From CALFVT01 sp039989855 (GTDB taxonomy: Bacteria; Pseudomonadota; Alphaproteobacteria; Caulobacterales; Maricaulaceae), in NCBI GenBank assembly GCA_039989855.1, contig JBDXGZ010000019.1, positions 1-43,125 of the forward strand: a stretch of DNA of 43,125 nt. Direction: 5' to 3'. Under the pieces are notes generated by a model. It made no database searches. It was not told where the DNA came from and was given only the letters and a program-made list of their open reading frames with translations. The translations under genes were made by a program, and so were the position numbers. This document shows, piece after piece, positions 17,311 through 26,095 of the stretch. How positions within the stretch are numbered: the first letter of the stretch is position 1; each line of letters starts with the position of its first letter.

Positions 17311-18483
17311 CTAAACGGCATCGCCACAAGCGACAGCACTGGCCCACGCCCACTGAAAGTTGTGGCCGCCTAAATGGCCTGTCACATCGACGACTTCACC
17401 GATAAAGTACAAGCCCGAAACCGTTTTAACTTCCATTGTTTTTGATGATAAAGCTTGAGTGTCGACGCCACCTTTTGTGACTTCTGCTGTACGGTAGCCT
17501 TCGCTGCCCGCAGGCTTGACGTGCCATGCGTTAATCATCAAGGCTAGGTTTTGCAGGGCTTTGTCGCTCATATCCGCTAGCCTTTCAAATTTTTGCGCTG
17601 ACGCAATCATAGTCGCGAGACGCGCTGGTAGGAAACGAGATAGAAAAATTTGCGGACTTTGCCGTGGATGTTTTGTCCTTGCAGTTTTTAGCTCGTCAAT
17701 CATTTTAACATTCGGAGTCATGTTGATCGTGATGGCATCACCAGGGGACCAGTAAGAACTAATTTGCAAAATGGCGGGCCCAGACATCCCGCGGTGTGTG
17801 AAGAGTAGGGCTTCGTCAAAGGCTGTATTTTCGTGTGATACTCGACTATCTAAGCTCACGCCCGATAAGGTTTTAAGAGGCTCCTTAAGGTGATCTGTAA
17901 AGGTAAGGGGGACGAGGGCAGGGGTGGGGTCAATCAGGTTTAAATCAAATTGTTTGGCCAATTGATAGCCGTATGACGTCGCTCCCATCTTAGGAATAGA
18001 GGGGCCGCCGCAGGCAATGACAAGCTTCGTACAATTTAAAGATTGTCGAGAGGTGGTGACAACAAAGCCTTTATCATCTTGTCGGACGTCCAACACATCT
18101 GTTCCGAGCCACAGTTTAGCCCCTGCGGCTTCTAATTCATCAACAAGCATATCAATGACTTGCTGGGATTTTTCATCACAAAACAATTGCCCTTTAGTCT
18201 TTTCATGCCACTTAATGCCGTAGCGGTCGACAAGCTCAATGAAGTCCTCTGGTGTGTAACGGGCGAGGGCAGACTTACAAAAATGCGGGTTATTTGAGAT
18301 GAAGTTTTTCGGAGAGCAATGACGATTGGTGAAGTTACAGCGCCCGCCACCAGAAATACGGATTTTCTCGCCTGGCTTGTCAGCGTGATCAATAATAAGG
18401 ACCGAACGACCACGATCAGCGGCCCTTGAGGCACACATCATACCTGCGGCACCTGCGCCAATTATAATGACGTCAAATTTCAT
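17311..18483 (-). CDS. NAD(P)/FAD-dependent oxidoreductase (HI0933/BaiN-like)
   Basis: A 390-residue flavoprotein. The N-terminal Rossmann loop IIGAGAAGMMCASRAADRG binds FAD, followed by KIRISGGGRCNFTN, the hallmark of the HI0933/BaiN family. The middle LVIACGGPSIPKMGATSYGYQLA and the C-terminal VDVTGHLGGHNFQWAWASA are further family blocks. The substrate in this organism is unknown. ATG at 18483; divergent from the polyproline lipoprotein gene. Confidence 0.92.
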   Translation of the reverse strand: MKFDVIIIGAGAAGMMCASRAADRGRSVLIIDHADKPGEKIRISGGGRCNFTNRHCSPKNFISNNPHFCKSALARYTPEDFIELVDRYGIKWHEKTKGQLFCDEKSQQVIDMLVDELEAAGAKLWLGTDVLDVRQDDKGFVVTTSRQSLNCTKLVIACGGPSIPKMGATSYGYQLAKQFDLNLIDPTPALVPLTFTDHLKEPLKTLSGVSLDSRVSHENTAFDEALLFTHRGMSGPAILQISSYWSPGDAITINMTPNVKMIDELKTARTKHPRQSPQIFLSRFLPARLATMIASAQKFERLADMSDKALQNLALMINAWHVKPAGSEGYRTAEVTKGGVDTQALSSKTMEVKTVSGLYFIGEVVDVTGHLGGHNFQWAWASAVACGDAV

Positions 18484-18595
18484 ATATTTCCCTTAATGGA
18501 CGCTGTGTGCAAACGGTTTGACTGAAAAATGCAGTTGAATTTAGTTTAACAGGTAATTTATTCGTGAGAATCTGCTATTATGATTTGAAGCATTG

Positions 18596-18631
18596 CCCGA
18601 ATAACGGCAAGCTAAAATCGATATATTCGGG
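18596..18631. repeat. 8-bp inverted repeat in the lipoprotein leader
   Basis: CCCGAATA (18596-18603) and TATTCGGG (18624-18631) are perfect reverse complements with a 20-nt loop. The right arm ends 8 nt before the ATG at 18640 and includes the GGG that would serve as the ribosome binding site. It could mask translation or be an operator. Confidence 0.4.
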
Positions 18632-18639
18632 AAAAAATT

Positions 18640-20358
18640 ATGAAACACCTTTTAATGACTGTTAGTGTTGCAGCCTTTTGTATTGTTGGCGTAACCGCCT
18701 GCGGCGGAGGCGGGAGTGATTCAAACACGTCTGTTTCACAAGTTCCACCACCACCACCTCCGCCGCCACCACCACCTCCGCCACCACCTCCACCGCCTCC
18801 TCCTCCTCCGCCAGTATCTGGTTCGGTTACCGTAAGTGGCGCAGCAACATTTGATCTAGTTCCGTTTAATACAGCCACTAATGGCTTGGATTATAACGCT
18901 ATGACACAGGCGCCAATACGCGGCGCTACGGTGCAGGCTGTGAGTGCGGCAGGTGCTGTTTTGGAGTCAACGCAAACAGATTCCACAGGGGCTTACTCGA
19001 TGATACTTGATCCAAATACGGATGTTCGAATTCGGGTTTTAGCTGAAATAGTTCAAAGCGGAGTAGCTAGTTATGATGTTAGCGTCGTGGATAATACGAA
19101 TGGCGATTCCGTTTATGCTATACAAGGTAATTTATTAAGCACAGGAGCAGCAAATTCTGTACGTGATCTTAATGCTGACTCTGGTTGGGGAGGGTCATCA
19201 TACACGGGCACCCGAGCGGCGGGTCCTTTTGCTGTTTTAGATCCTATTTACGAAACTGTGACTGATTTTATATCCGCAGCGCCGGACGCTACTTTCCCAG
19301 AACTTATGATTGGCTGGAGTACGCAAAATCGCGCTGTTGGTGGTGACCGTAATGACGGTGACATCGGAACCTCGTCTTATGTTGGTAATGGTCAATCCGG
19401 AATGGTTTTTATTCTTGGTGATGATGATGCGGATACGGATGAATATGACCGCCATGTCATTACTCACGAATGGGGACATTACTTCGAAGATAGAGTGTCC
19501 CGTTCTGATTCCGTAGGTGGGCCTCATTCTTTAAGCAATCGCTTGGACCCACGCGTCGCGATGGGCGAGGGATGGGGTAACGCTCTATCTGGTATTATTT
19601 TGGACGATACTTTCTACCGTGATAGTAGTGGAGTTCAACAATCGCGTGGATTTAGCTTTGATGTTGAATCTAACAATCACTTTCCTGAAGGATGGTTTAA
19701 TGAAGGTTCCGTCCAGTCAATTATCTACGATATTTTTGACTCGGTCGATGATGGTGTCGATACGGTATCCTTAGGGCTAGGCCCAATTTATGACGCTTTG
19801 ACCGCCGATACTTATGTTAATCAATCGACCTTTACGACAATTTACTCTTTTGTTGATCAAGTCATAACGGAAGCGCCTACGGCGGGTGATGGATTAGACG
19901 CACTTTTGGATGGCCAAGATATAACGGGACGTGGCTTTGACGGCGCAGGAGAAACCAATGACGGCGGTATTATGTCTGCGCTTCCTGTTTATCTCCAGGT
20001 AGCAACTGACGGCACCCCTATTGAGGTTTGTTCGCTTGATGATGCAGGCACGTTCAATCGATTAGGAAACAGGCGTTTCATTAGCGTCGATATTCCGGCA
20101 GCAGGATCATATGCTTTTAATGCAACACGTTCATCATCAGATCCGAGTGGCCGAGATCAGGATATAAGTGATCCTGATATACTTATATTCCGTCAGGGCG
20201 TGTTTATAAATCAACTTGTTTCGGGCGTTTCAGACTCCGAAATTGGTAATGCCACATTACAGACAGGGCCTCATGTTCTCTCTGTGTTTGATTTCTTAAA
20301 TCTTGATGATGCAACAGACGGTGATGTTTGTTTCAACGTTTCTGTTCAGCCCAATTAG
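18640..20358 (+). CDS. Polyproline-linker lipoprotein with HExxH metallopeptidase motif
   Basis: Predicted 572-residue surface or periplasmic lipoprotein. The signal ends in lipobox VTAC (Cys21). A Gly/Ser segment and a run of 23 consecutive prolines (residues 36-58, bases 18745-18813) form a stiff spacer. Residues ~60-150 look like a carboxypeptidase-regulatory/CarboxypepD-type beta-sandwich (IRGATVQAVSAAG, TDSTGAYSM). The catalytic part has THEWGHYFED (His276, Glu277, His280) and, 30 residues on, MGEGWGNALSG with Glu310 as a likely third zinc ligand, a gluzincin-type arrangement. The C-terminus (~490-572) resembles a beta-rich domain. I infer an extracellular zinc peptidase; substrate unknown. 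Followed after 11 bp by a small exported protein, so probably an operon. Confidence 0.7.
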   Translation: MKHLLMTVSVAAFCIVGVTACGGGGSDSNTSVSQVPPPPPPPPPPPPPPPPPPPPPPPVSGSVTVSGAATFDLVPFNTATNGLDYNAMTQAPIRGATVQAVSAAGAVLESTQTDSTGAYSMILDPNTDVRIRVLAEIVQSGVASYDVSVVDNTNGDSVYAIQGNLLSTGAANSVRDLNADSGWGGSSYTGTRAAGPFAVLDPIYETVTDFISAAPDATFPELMIGWSTQNRAVGGDRNDGDIGTSSYVGNGQSGMVFILGDDDADTDEYDRHVITHEWGHYFEDRVSRSDSVGGPHSLSNRLDPRVAMGEGWGNALSGIILDDTFYRDSSGVQQSRGFSFDVESNNHFPEGWFNEGSVQSIIYDIFDSVDDGVDTVSLGLGPIYDALTADTYVNQSTFTTIYSFVDQVITEAPTAGDGLDALLDGQDITGRGFDGAGETNDGGIMSALPVYLQVATDGTPIEVCSLDDAGTFNRLGNRRFISVDIPAAGSYAFNATRSSSDPSGRDQDISDPDILIFRQGVFINQLVSGVSDSEIGNATLQTGPHVLSVFDFLNLDDATDGDVCFNVSVQPN

Positions 20359-20369
20359 GAGGATGTGCC

Positions 20370-20933
20370 ATGAAAACATTTCTTAAATTTACAGCACTCG
20401 CTCTCAGTACAGCAATGATGATTAACTGCTCATCAGCGGTGGTGGATAAGTCGACAACGGTTGCCGCGGCAGAAACAGCCCAAGGTTACGTTAAACCAGG
20501 CGCTAGCGTGAAATTACGCCATGATTTCAGTGGTAAATTAAACGCAGGACAGGTTGGAGCTATGTCTATGGACCTAATTATGCCGCCAACGGACGGTAAA
20601 GTCAGCATAAGCTTTTCAAGCTCTGATGGGCTGGATATTTTATCTGGTAAAAGCGGCAGTGATGCGCAACTTCAAAAAGCTGCCTTCACAAATGAAGCGG
20701 CTCCAATGGCTCCCCAACAACTCCAGTTCAGAGCCTTGGAAGATGGTGTCTACTATATCAATGCCTTTATAGACGTCACGCATGAACAAGGGCAAAAGCG
20801 TAGTCGTGTCATTACGATACCTGTGAAGGTTGGTACAGGGACGTTGAAGCCGGTTAATAACGGAGTGAGCGTTGATGACAGTAGTGGTCGATCGATTGCT
20901 ATTATGTCTGCGGATGAAACGGTTAATCCGTAA
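20370..20933 (+). CDS. Small exported protein, possible lipoprotein
   Basis: A 187-residue protein that I do not recognise. The ATG at 20370 follows AGGAGG (20357-20362) by 7 nt and the preceding metallopeptidase-like gene by 11 bp, so the two are likely co-transcribed. The N-terminus has a hydrophobic signal ending MMINCSS; the Cys could be lipidated, but Asn just before it is unusual for a lipobox. The rest is beta-rich, for example GKVSISFSSSDGLDIL and RVITIPVKVGTG, and may be an accessory to the peptidase-like lipoprotein. Confidence 0.65.
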   Translation: MKTFLKFTALALSTAMMINCSSAVVDKSTTVAAAETAQGYVKPGASVKLRHDFSGKLNAGQVGAMSMDLIMPPTDGKVSISFSSSDGLDILSGKSGSDAQLQKAAFTNEAAPMAPQQLQFRALEDGVYYINAFIDVTHEQGQKRSRVITIPVKVGTGTLKPVNNGVSVDDSSGRSIAIMSADETVNP

Positions 20934-20958
20934 ACAGGGTATAGTCTATTGTGGAGCT

Positions 20959-21615
20959 CTACCGTAAGATACGAGCTCCCGCTACGGCGCATAAACAGCC
21001 AGAAAATATCGATACGGCCCCTAGTATCATAAGAGGGGTTGTAAAGGGCGTTGTCGATGTGGCGAGCGCTTTAGAGGCCGTCACACCGAAAATAAGTGTC
21101 GGGATCAGTAATGGTACGGCCAGTATAACAATCATCATCCCCGCTCTTTTTAGGTGAAGGGTTAGAGCTGCACACAATGTTCCAAAGAAGACCAGAGCGG
21201 GTGAGCCTATAATCAAGGCTATAATAGAGCCGATAATGATAGGGCTTTCCATACCTAGCATCATCCCAAACAGTGGGGAAATAACGATGAGAGGTAGAAC
21301 GTAAACCACCCAAAATGCCGTAGCTTTCGTCAATATGATACCTTCAAAAGCATGACCAGATAATTTGTATATATCTAAACTACCATCTTCTTTGTCAGGT
21401 TGAAAAAGAGTCTCAAGCCCAATTAATGTTGCTAATAATGGCCCCGCCCAAATAACGGCAGGACTTACGAGGCTCAGAGTCTTCATATTCGGTCCAACAC
21501 CAAATGGAAATAGAATGACAAGGCATAGGTAAAAAAACGGCCCCAGTGCCATGCTCGTACCATTTCGCAAGGATAGAGATATTTCACGTTTAAAGAGTAG
21601 GATGAAATATTTCAT
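20959..21615 (-). CDS. ccmB: Heme exporter protein CcmB
   Basis: Membrane subunit of the CcmAB ABC transporter of cytochrome c maturation, which drives release of heme-CcmE. About 218 residues with six hydrophobic helices; KREISLSLRNGTSMALGPFFY at the N-terminus and IGLETLFQPDKEDGSLD are typical CcmB blocks. The ATG at 21615 overlaps the ccmA stop as ATGA. No ccmC follows; the next gene converges from the other strand. Confidence 0.94.
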   Translation of the reverse strand: MKYFILLFKREISLSLRNGTSMALGPFFYLCLVILFPFGVGPNMKTLSLVSPAVIWAGPLLATLIGLETLFQPDKEDGSLDIYKLSGHAFEGIILTKATAFWVVYVLPLIVISPLFGMMLGMESPIIIGSIIALIIGSPALVFFGTLCAALTLHLKRAGMMIVILAVPLLIPTLIFGVTASKALATSTTPFTTPLMILGAVSIFSGCLCAVAGARILR

Positions 21616-22295
21616 AGTGTCGAGTCCGCCGTAGTGGCAGAGGTGAAACAATTTGTTTGATAAGCGTCAAGATTGAGCGTTTGACAATCACTATGATCGC
21701 TTAAAAAGGGCAGGTGGGTTGCTGCGATAATCATCCCGCCTTGCTTCATATGTTGTAAGGCAAGATACTCGAATTGACGTGATGTTGAAGCGTCTAGCGC
21801 CGCTGTTGGTTCATCAAGTAGCCAAATAGGACGGTCGGATACGAGCAGCCTTGCAAAAGCCACACGTCGTGCTTGACCTGCGGATAAGACGGACACGGGG
21901 AGGGTGAGAAGTGAATTGAAATGCAATAAGTCTGCGGCGTCTTGTATGGAGAACTTTGGAATCCTATCAAATGTTTGGAAAAAATCCAAATTTTCAAAGA
22001 CTGTATGTTTTGCTTTCAAGCCATTCTTATGTCCCAAATAATGACAATTTTCGTGTATATTATATGCGGATAGTTCGGCTCGTGTGCCAAATTTAATTTT
22101 CCCGTGTTCAGGGGAGTTAAAGCCTGCGAGGACTTTCAAGAGCGATGTTTTACCAACACCGTTTGAACCATGCAAAATAAGAACTTGGCCTTGTTCTAAG
22201 TCAAAAGATAAGTTTTCAAACAGCCGTATAGGCCCAGCCTCTACGGTTAGCTTATTAACTGAAATGACAACTCTATCATCCGGTGACATAGACAT
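21612..22295 (-). CDS. ccmA: Heme exporter ATP-binding protein CcmA
   Basis: ATPase of the CcmAB complex. Walker A is HGSNGVGKTSLL, the signature is LSAGQARRVAFARLL and Walker B is IWLLDEPTAALD; TRAELSAYNIHENCHYLGHKNGLK is the CcmA-specific block where heme exporters read YLGH. The start is placed at the ATG 22295; an ATG two codons on and an upstream TTG at 22325 are alternatives. Length about 227 residues. Operon with ccmB. Confidence 0.94.
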   Translation of the reverse strand: MSMSPDDRVVISVNKLTVEAGPIRLFENLSFDLEQGQVLILHGSNGVGKTSLLKVLAGFNSPEHGKIKFGTRAELSAYNIHENCHYLGHKNGLKAKHTVFENLDFFQTFDRIPKFSIQDAADLLHFNSLLTLPVSVLSAGQARRVAFARLLVSDRPIWLLDEPTAALDASTSRQFEYLALQHMKQGGMIIAATHLPFLSDHSDCQTLNLDAYQTNCFTSATTADSTL

Positions 22296-22603
22296 GCTTC
22301 TAAGCTGGCTTTTACAAGAGAGCAAGATGTGTTGTTGATGTGTTTTGTTGGTATATCTAGTTTGTCTTAATTAAGAAGGACACGTAGCTAATAGATTAAT
22401 CTTAGCTTTATTGATATCACTTTGCGTTTCCAAACCGAAAAACTTTTACTAACATGAAGGTCGTCGGTTTGAATCTTATGGCCTGCTCCATTTTCTGACA
22501 TCTTTGCAGAATTATAAATTGATATTTGTGTGTTTTTTAGAGACTGAAATGCGTCATAAAACCATCAGGCTTTTAGCATAGAGAGTATGACCTTATCCAT
22601 CCG
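22296..22603. other. Intergenic stretch between ccmA and zur
   Basis: About 300 bases without a convincing gene, RNA or terminator. It must contain the ccmA promoter, but no strong consensus is visible. Confidence 0.5.
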
Positions 22604-22951
22604 TTACCCGTTACAATTATTGCAAGTCCCGTGAATTTCAAAGTTCCAACGAGCGGGTGTGAAAGCGCGCTTGTCGGTTGTTTCTTTTAAGCTTTGTGGA
22701 AAGTCACATAAATGAGCTTCGGTTACGTCTCCACAACCATCGCAAATTAGAAAATGTGAGCCTTCATGTCGATGTCCCGCTCCACAGGCCGTGTAGGCGT
22801 TCAGACTTTCTATGCGGTGTATAAATCCATGCGTTTGCCAAAATTCAATGGCGCGGTAAACAGTTGGTGGTTTCGGCGATTTTATGACGGCGCTCAGCTG
22901 CTCTAAAATTTCATAGTGTGCGTTTCCAAAGTTGATCAGATAATTTACCAT
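22604..22951 (-). CDS. zur: Fur/Zur family regulator with shortened N-terminus
   Basis: Zinc-type Fur regulator. The visible 115 residues contain the recognition helix PPTVYRAIEFWQTHGFIHRIES, the metal-site region ACGAGHRHEGSHFLICDGCGD, and the C-terminal CNNC pair; CDGC plus CNNC make the structural zinc site. HRIESLNAY is the usual Zur wording. The family is normally about 140-150 residues and needs an extra N-terminal helix. In the same frame upstream, ATG at 23029 begins a stretch MNNMDAKVANSQKNPSKKL that ends in TAG (22970-22972) just where that helix should start, and the frame then continues into this gene. The active gene may be broken, or start internally at 22951. Confidence 0.75.
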   Translation of the reverse strand: MVNYLINFGNAHYEILEQLSAVIKSPKPPTVYRAIEFWQTHGFIHRIESLNAYTACGAGHRHEGSHFLICDGCGDVTEAHLCDFPQSLKETTDKRAFTPARWNFEIHGTCNNCNG

Positions 22952-23206
22952 TGAATTTATTGTGTTTTTCTAAAGTTTCTTAGATGGATTCTTTTGGGAA
23001 TTTGCTACTTTGGCATCCATATTGTTCATTGTTACTTAGACGGCGAGGTCTAGCGAACATTAAAAATCAAAGGATACCTAGTTTGGAGTGAGAGTTCAAC
23101 GTGTCACCACAACACATTGACCTAACCACACGGTAGTGGCTTTAGGTAGATTCGGGAGCAAAGGAGACATTAAATCAACGACTTAATGGGACCAAATTAA
23201 GCTAAA

Positions 23207-24628
23207 CTACAGTCCTATGCTTCTGTAATGCAGGGCAATGTCTTGAATGGCGACATAGAAGGCGGCTGTTCTTAGGTCCTCAAGTTCGGGTTTTTGCAAA
23301 AGCGTTTCGCGTATTTTGTTGTAACCGCCTCGCATGGTGTCGTCGAGGCCCGCTCTTACGAGGTCAAGCTCGCCTGCACCTTTGATATAGTCTGATTTGA
23401 ACGCGGCGCTGAAGCTGTTATTGTCTCTGCGTTCAAGCTCTTCGAGGAGTAAGATGTTATGAGATTCTTCTCGGCGGCGTTGTAAGCGGCCAAAGCGCAT
23501 ATGGTTGACGTTTTTGACCCACTCAAAATATGACACAGTGACACCGCCCGCATTGGCATACATATCAGGAATGATGATCACCCCTTTATCACGTAGGATT
23601 TTATCAGCCTTGGCGGTTACGGGACCGTTCGCGGCTTCAATAATAAGATTGGCTTTTATTGAATGGGCATTCCCGAGGTTTATCACCCCTTCCAAAGCGG
23701 CGGGGATAAGAATGTCGCAATCATCCGTGAGGGCATTGGGGCCATTTTCATCAAAGCTTCCGTCTGCGAAGTCCTTAAGGTCTGCGCTGCGTGTCAGGTG
23801 GTCTTTAAGGGCTTGAATATCTAAGCCTTTTGGATTGCGAATGACGCCCGCTCTTTCGATAACCGCAGTGATAACCGCTCCGTCTTCTTCAGTGAGGAAT
23901 TTGGCGGCGTGATAGCCAACATTGCCAAGGCCTTGCACAATCAGTTTTTTGCCGTCCAAGCTTCCATCAAGGCCTGCGTTTTTGACATCATCGGCGTGAC
24001 GGAAAAACTCTCTGAGCGCATATTGAACGCCTCGGCCCGTGGCCTCGGTGCGGCCTTCAATGCCGCCTAAATGGACAGGCTTGCCCGTCACGCAAGCGTA
24101 GGCATCAATGTTTGAATTGTTGAGCCGTTTAAACTCATCGGCCATCCATGCCATTTCGCGCTCACCCGTGCCCATATCAGGCGCAGGGACATTGGTTGAA
24201 GGGTGAATGAGGCCACGGCGAGACAGTTCAAATGTAAACCGTCTGGTAATGCGTTCAAGCTCATCTTCGCTCCAATCTTTAGGGTTGATGCAAAGACCGC
24301 CTTTAGACCCGCCAAAGGGCAGATCAACAAGCGCCGTTTTATAGGTCATCAAAGCGGCCAGCGCTTCGACTTCGTTACGGTTGACATCCAAGGAATAACG
24401 GACGCCTCCTTTTACGGGTTCTTTGTGCTCAGAATGCACGGCTCTATAGCCTGTGAAGGTTTGAATTTCACCTCTCAGCCTCACGCCAAAATTGACGACA
24501 TAAGTGGAATTACACACGCGAATTTTTTCAATCATCTGCGGCGACAGATCAGTGTGACTCGCCGCACGGTTAAACATGAGGTCAACACTCTGTCTAAAGC
24601 CGAGCTCATTTGAATAAATTTCTGACAT
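23207..24628 (-). CDS. Glu/Leu/Phe/Val family glutamate dehydrogenase
   Basis: NAD(P)-dependent oxidative deamination of glutamate to 2-oxoglutarate plus ammonia. 473 residues. KEPVKGGVRYS (Lys73), MTYKTAL (Lys97) and LPFGGSKGG (catalytic Lys109) form the active site; VQGLGNVGYHAA is the Rossmann loop, and PAALEGVI and NAGGVTVSYFEWVKN are further family blocks. It lies 15 bp after astD on the same strand and is probably last in the astC operon. This makes sense: AST catabolism of arginine releases glutamate and consumes 2-oxoglutarate in the AstC step, and this enzyme closes that loop. Cofactor choice cannot be read with confidence. Confidence 0.93.
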   Translation of the reverse strand: MSEIYSNELGFRQSVDLMFNRAASHTDLSPQMIEKIRVCNSTYVVNFGVRLRGEIQTFTGYRAVHSEHKEPVKGGVRYSLDVNRNEVEALAALMTYKTALVDLPFGGSKGGLCINPKDWSEDELERITRRFTFELSRRGLIHPSTNVPAPDMGTGEREMAWMADEFKRLNNSNIDAYACVTGKPVHLGGIEGRTEATGRGVQYALREFFRHADDVKNAGLDGSLDGKKLIVQGLGNVGYHAAKFLTEEDGAVITAVIERAGVIRNPKGLDIQALKDHLTRSADLKDFADGSFDENGPNALTDDCDILIPAALEGVINLGNAHSIKANLIIEAANGPVTAKADKILRDKGVIIIPDMYANAGGVTVSYFEWVKNVNHMRFGRLQRRREESHNILLLEELERRDNNSFSAAFKSDYIKGAGELDLVRAGLDDTMRGGYNKIRETLLQKPELEDLRTAAFYVAIQDIALHYRSIGL

Positions 24629-24643
24629 GATTTTCTCTTTGGG

Positions 24644-26095
24644 TTAAGCCAAACCTGGCATGGGTATGATTTTAGCCTCTTCAGCGACCTGACTCGCTTG
24701 CGGCCATGCGCAATAGTCAGCTGCATAATAGGCGCCGGGCCGAAAGTTACCTGAATGTCCAGGGCCCCCAAAAGGGAGGGCTGATGACGCGCCCGTTGTT
24801 GGACGGTTCCAATTTAAGATACCGGCTTTCATATGCTCACGGGCTAGCTCCCATACGGCCTGATCGTCGCAGAGCAATCCGCCTGCAAGGCCAAAACGTG
24901 TGGCATTGGCCTCGGCTACCGCATCTTCAATCGTCTCGACACGTATGAGCTGAATAAGTGGGCCAAATAATTCATGGTCAGCGCGGTTTGCCGTGTGAGT
25001 GACATCTATGATGCCCGGTGTCACAAAGGCCGATTCTGCATCTTTACGAATCAAAGCCTTTACCACCTCACCGCCTTTAGAGATGAGATCGTCTTGAAAC
25101 GCGACGGCTTGTTCAGCCGCTCTTACAGAGACCAGAGGTCCCATGAAATTATCTTCGCCATCCCACGGCCCAATTTTAACTGTTTCGGTGAGCTTAACGA
25201 GGGCTTTGATAACCTCATCAGCAAAAGGCGTGTTGGGTAAGATGACACGCCGCGCACATGAACAGCGTTGCCCCGTTGTGATAAAACCAGACTGGAATAT
25301 CTGGCTTGCAGCAGCATTTGGGTCAAGCGGTTCCCACGCAATGAGGGGGTTATTACCGCCCATTTCTAACGCGAGCATGAATTCTGGGCATCCTGCGAAA
25401 TAACTGTGGAAATGCAGACCTGTTTCAACGGATCCCGTAAATAAAAGCCCGTCAATGTCCGCCTCTATCAAAGCTTGTCCCGTGTAACGTTCGCCTTGAA
25501 CAATAGAGAAGCAGCCATGAGGAAGACCCGCTTCCTTAAAAGCATCGGCAATGATGGTGGCAACGCTCGGGGCTTGTTCCGAGGGTTTAAAGATGCAGAC
25601 ATTACCCGCCAATAAAGCAGGAACGATGTGACCGTTTGGAAGATGACCTGGGAAGTTAAACGGCCCTAGAACCGCCATTACCCCGTGTGAACGGTGGACG
25701 AGCCGCGTTCCGCCGAATGCTGTCTCAGCCTCTTGTGTGCCCGCGCGGTCTTCTAAAGCGCGAATGGAGATCGCGACTTTACCTGCCATAGCATTGGCTT
25801 CGATACGGGACTCCCAGATGGGTTTGCCCATATCTTGACTAATCGCGGTCGCAATCTCTTCTTTTCTATCCTTTAGGGCATTTGCGTAATTGACTAATAT
25901 CTCGTTACGTTCGGATTGAGGCCGCTTAGACCACCCTTGTAAAGCGATCCGTGCGGCGCTCATGGCAATTTTGACTTGGTCCGCAGAGGCTGCATGACCC
26001 TCCCAAACGATTGTGTTTGTAGATGGGCATGAATTGCTAAAGGCTTTCCCGTGACCTTTCATCCATTGGTCATTTATATAGACATCATTATGCAT
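24644..26095 (-). CDS. astD: Succinylglutamate-semialdehyde dehydrogenase
   Basis: Fourth AST step: NAD-dependent oxidation of N-succinylglutamate 5-semialdehyde. 483 residues of the aldehyde dehydrogenase superfamily. PFNFPGHLPNGHIVPALLAG, FKPSEQAP, FTGSVETG (cofactor loop), LEMGGNNPLI (Glu244) and GQRCSCARR (catalytic Cys278) are all in place; LPNGHIVPALLAGN and LEMGGNNPLI are AstD-style readings. The start overlaps the 3' end of the M20 hydrolase gene by 8 bp, so translation is coupled. Confidence 0.94.
   Translation of the reverse strand: MHNDVYINDQWMKGHGKAFSNSCPSTNTIVWEGHAASADQVKIAMSAARIALQGWSKRPQSERNEILVNYANALKDRKEEIATAISQDMGKPIWESRIEANAMAGKVAISIRALEDRAGTQEAETAFGGTRLVHRSHGVMAVLGPFNFPGHLPNGHIVPALLAGNVCIFKPSEQAPSVATIIADAFKEAGLPHGCFSIVQGERYTGQALIEADIDGLLFTGSVETGLHFHSYFAGCPEFMLALEMGGNNPLIAWEPLDPNAAASQIFQSGFITTGQRCSCARRVILPNTPFADEVIKALVKLTETVKIGPWDGEDNFMGPLVSVRAAEQAVAFQDDLISKGGEVVKALIRKDAESAFVTPGIIDVTHTANRADHELFGPLIQLIRVETIEDAVAEANATRFGLAGGLLCDDQAVWELAREHMKAGILNWNRPTTGASSALPFGGPGHSGNFRPGAYYAADYCAWPQASQVAEEAKIIPMPGLA

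Noticed and set aside
18612..18878. Minus-strand frame encoding a run of about 23 glycines
   Set aside because: It is simply the complement of the polyproline codons of the lipoprotein gene and has no ribosome site or family features.
20953..20979. GGAGCTC/GAGCTCC inverted repeat as a terminator between convergent genes
   Set aside because: No T run follows, and most of it lies within the 3' coding end of ccmB; kept out of the feature list.
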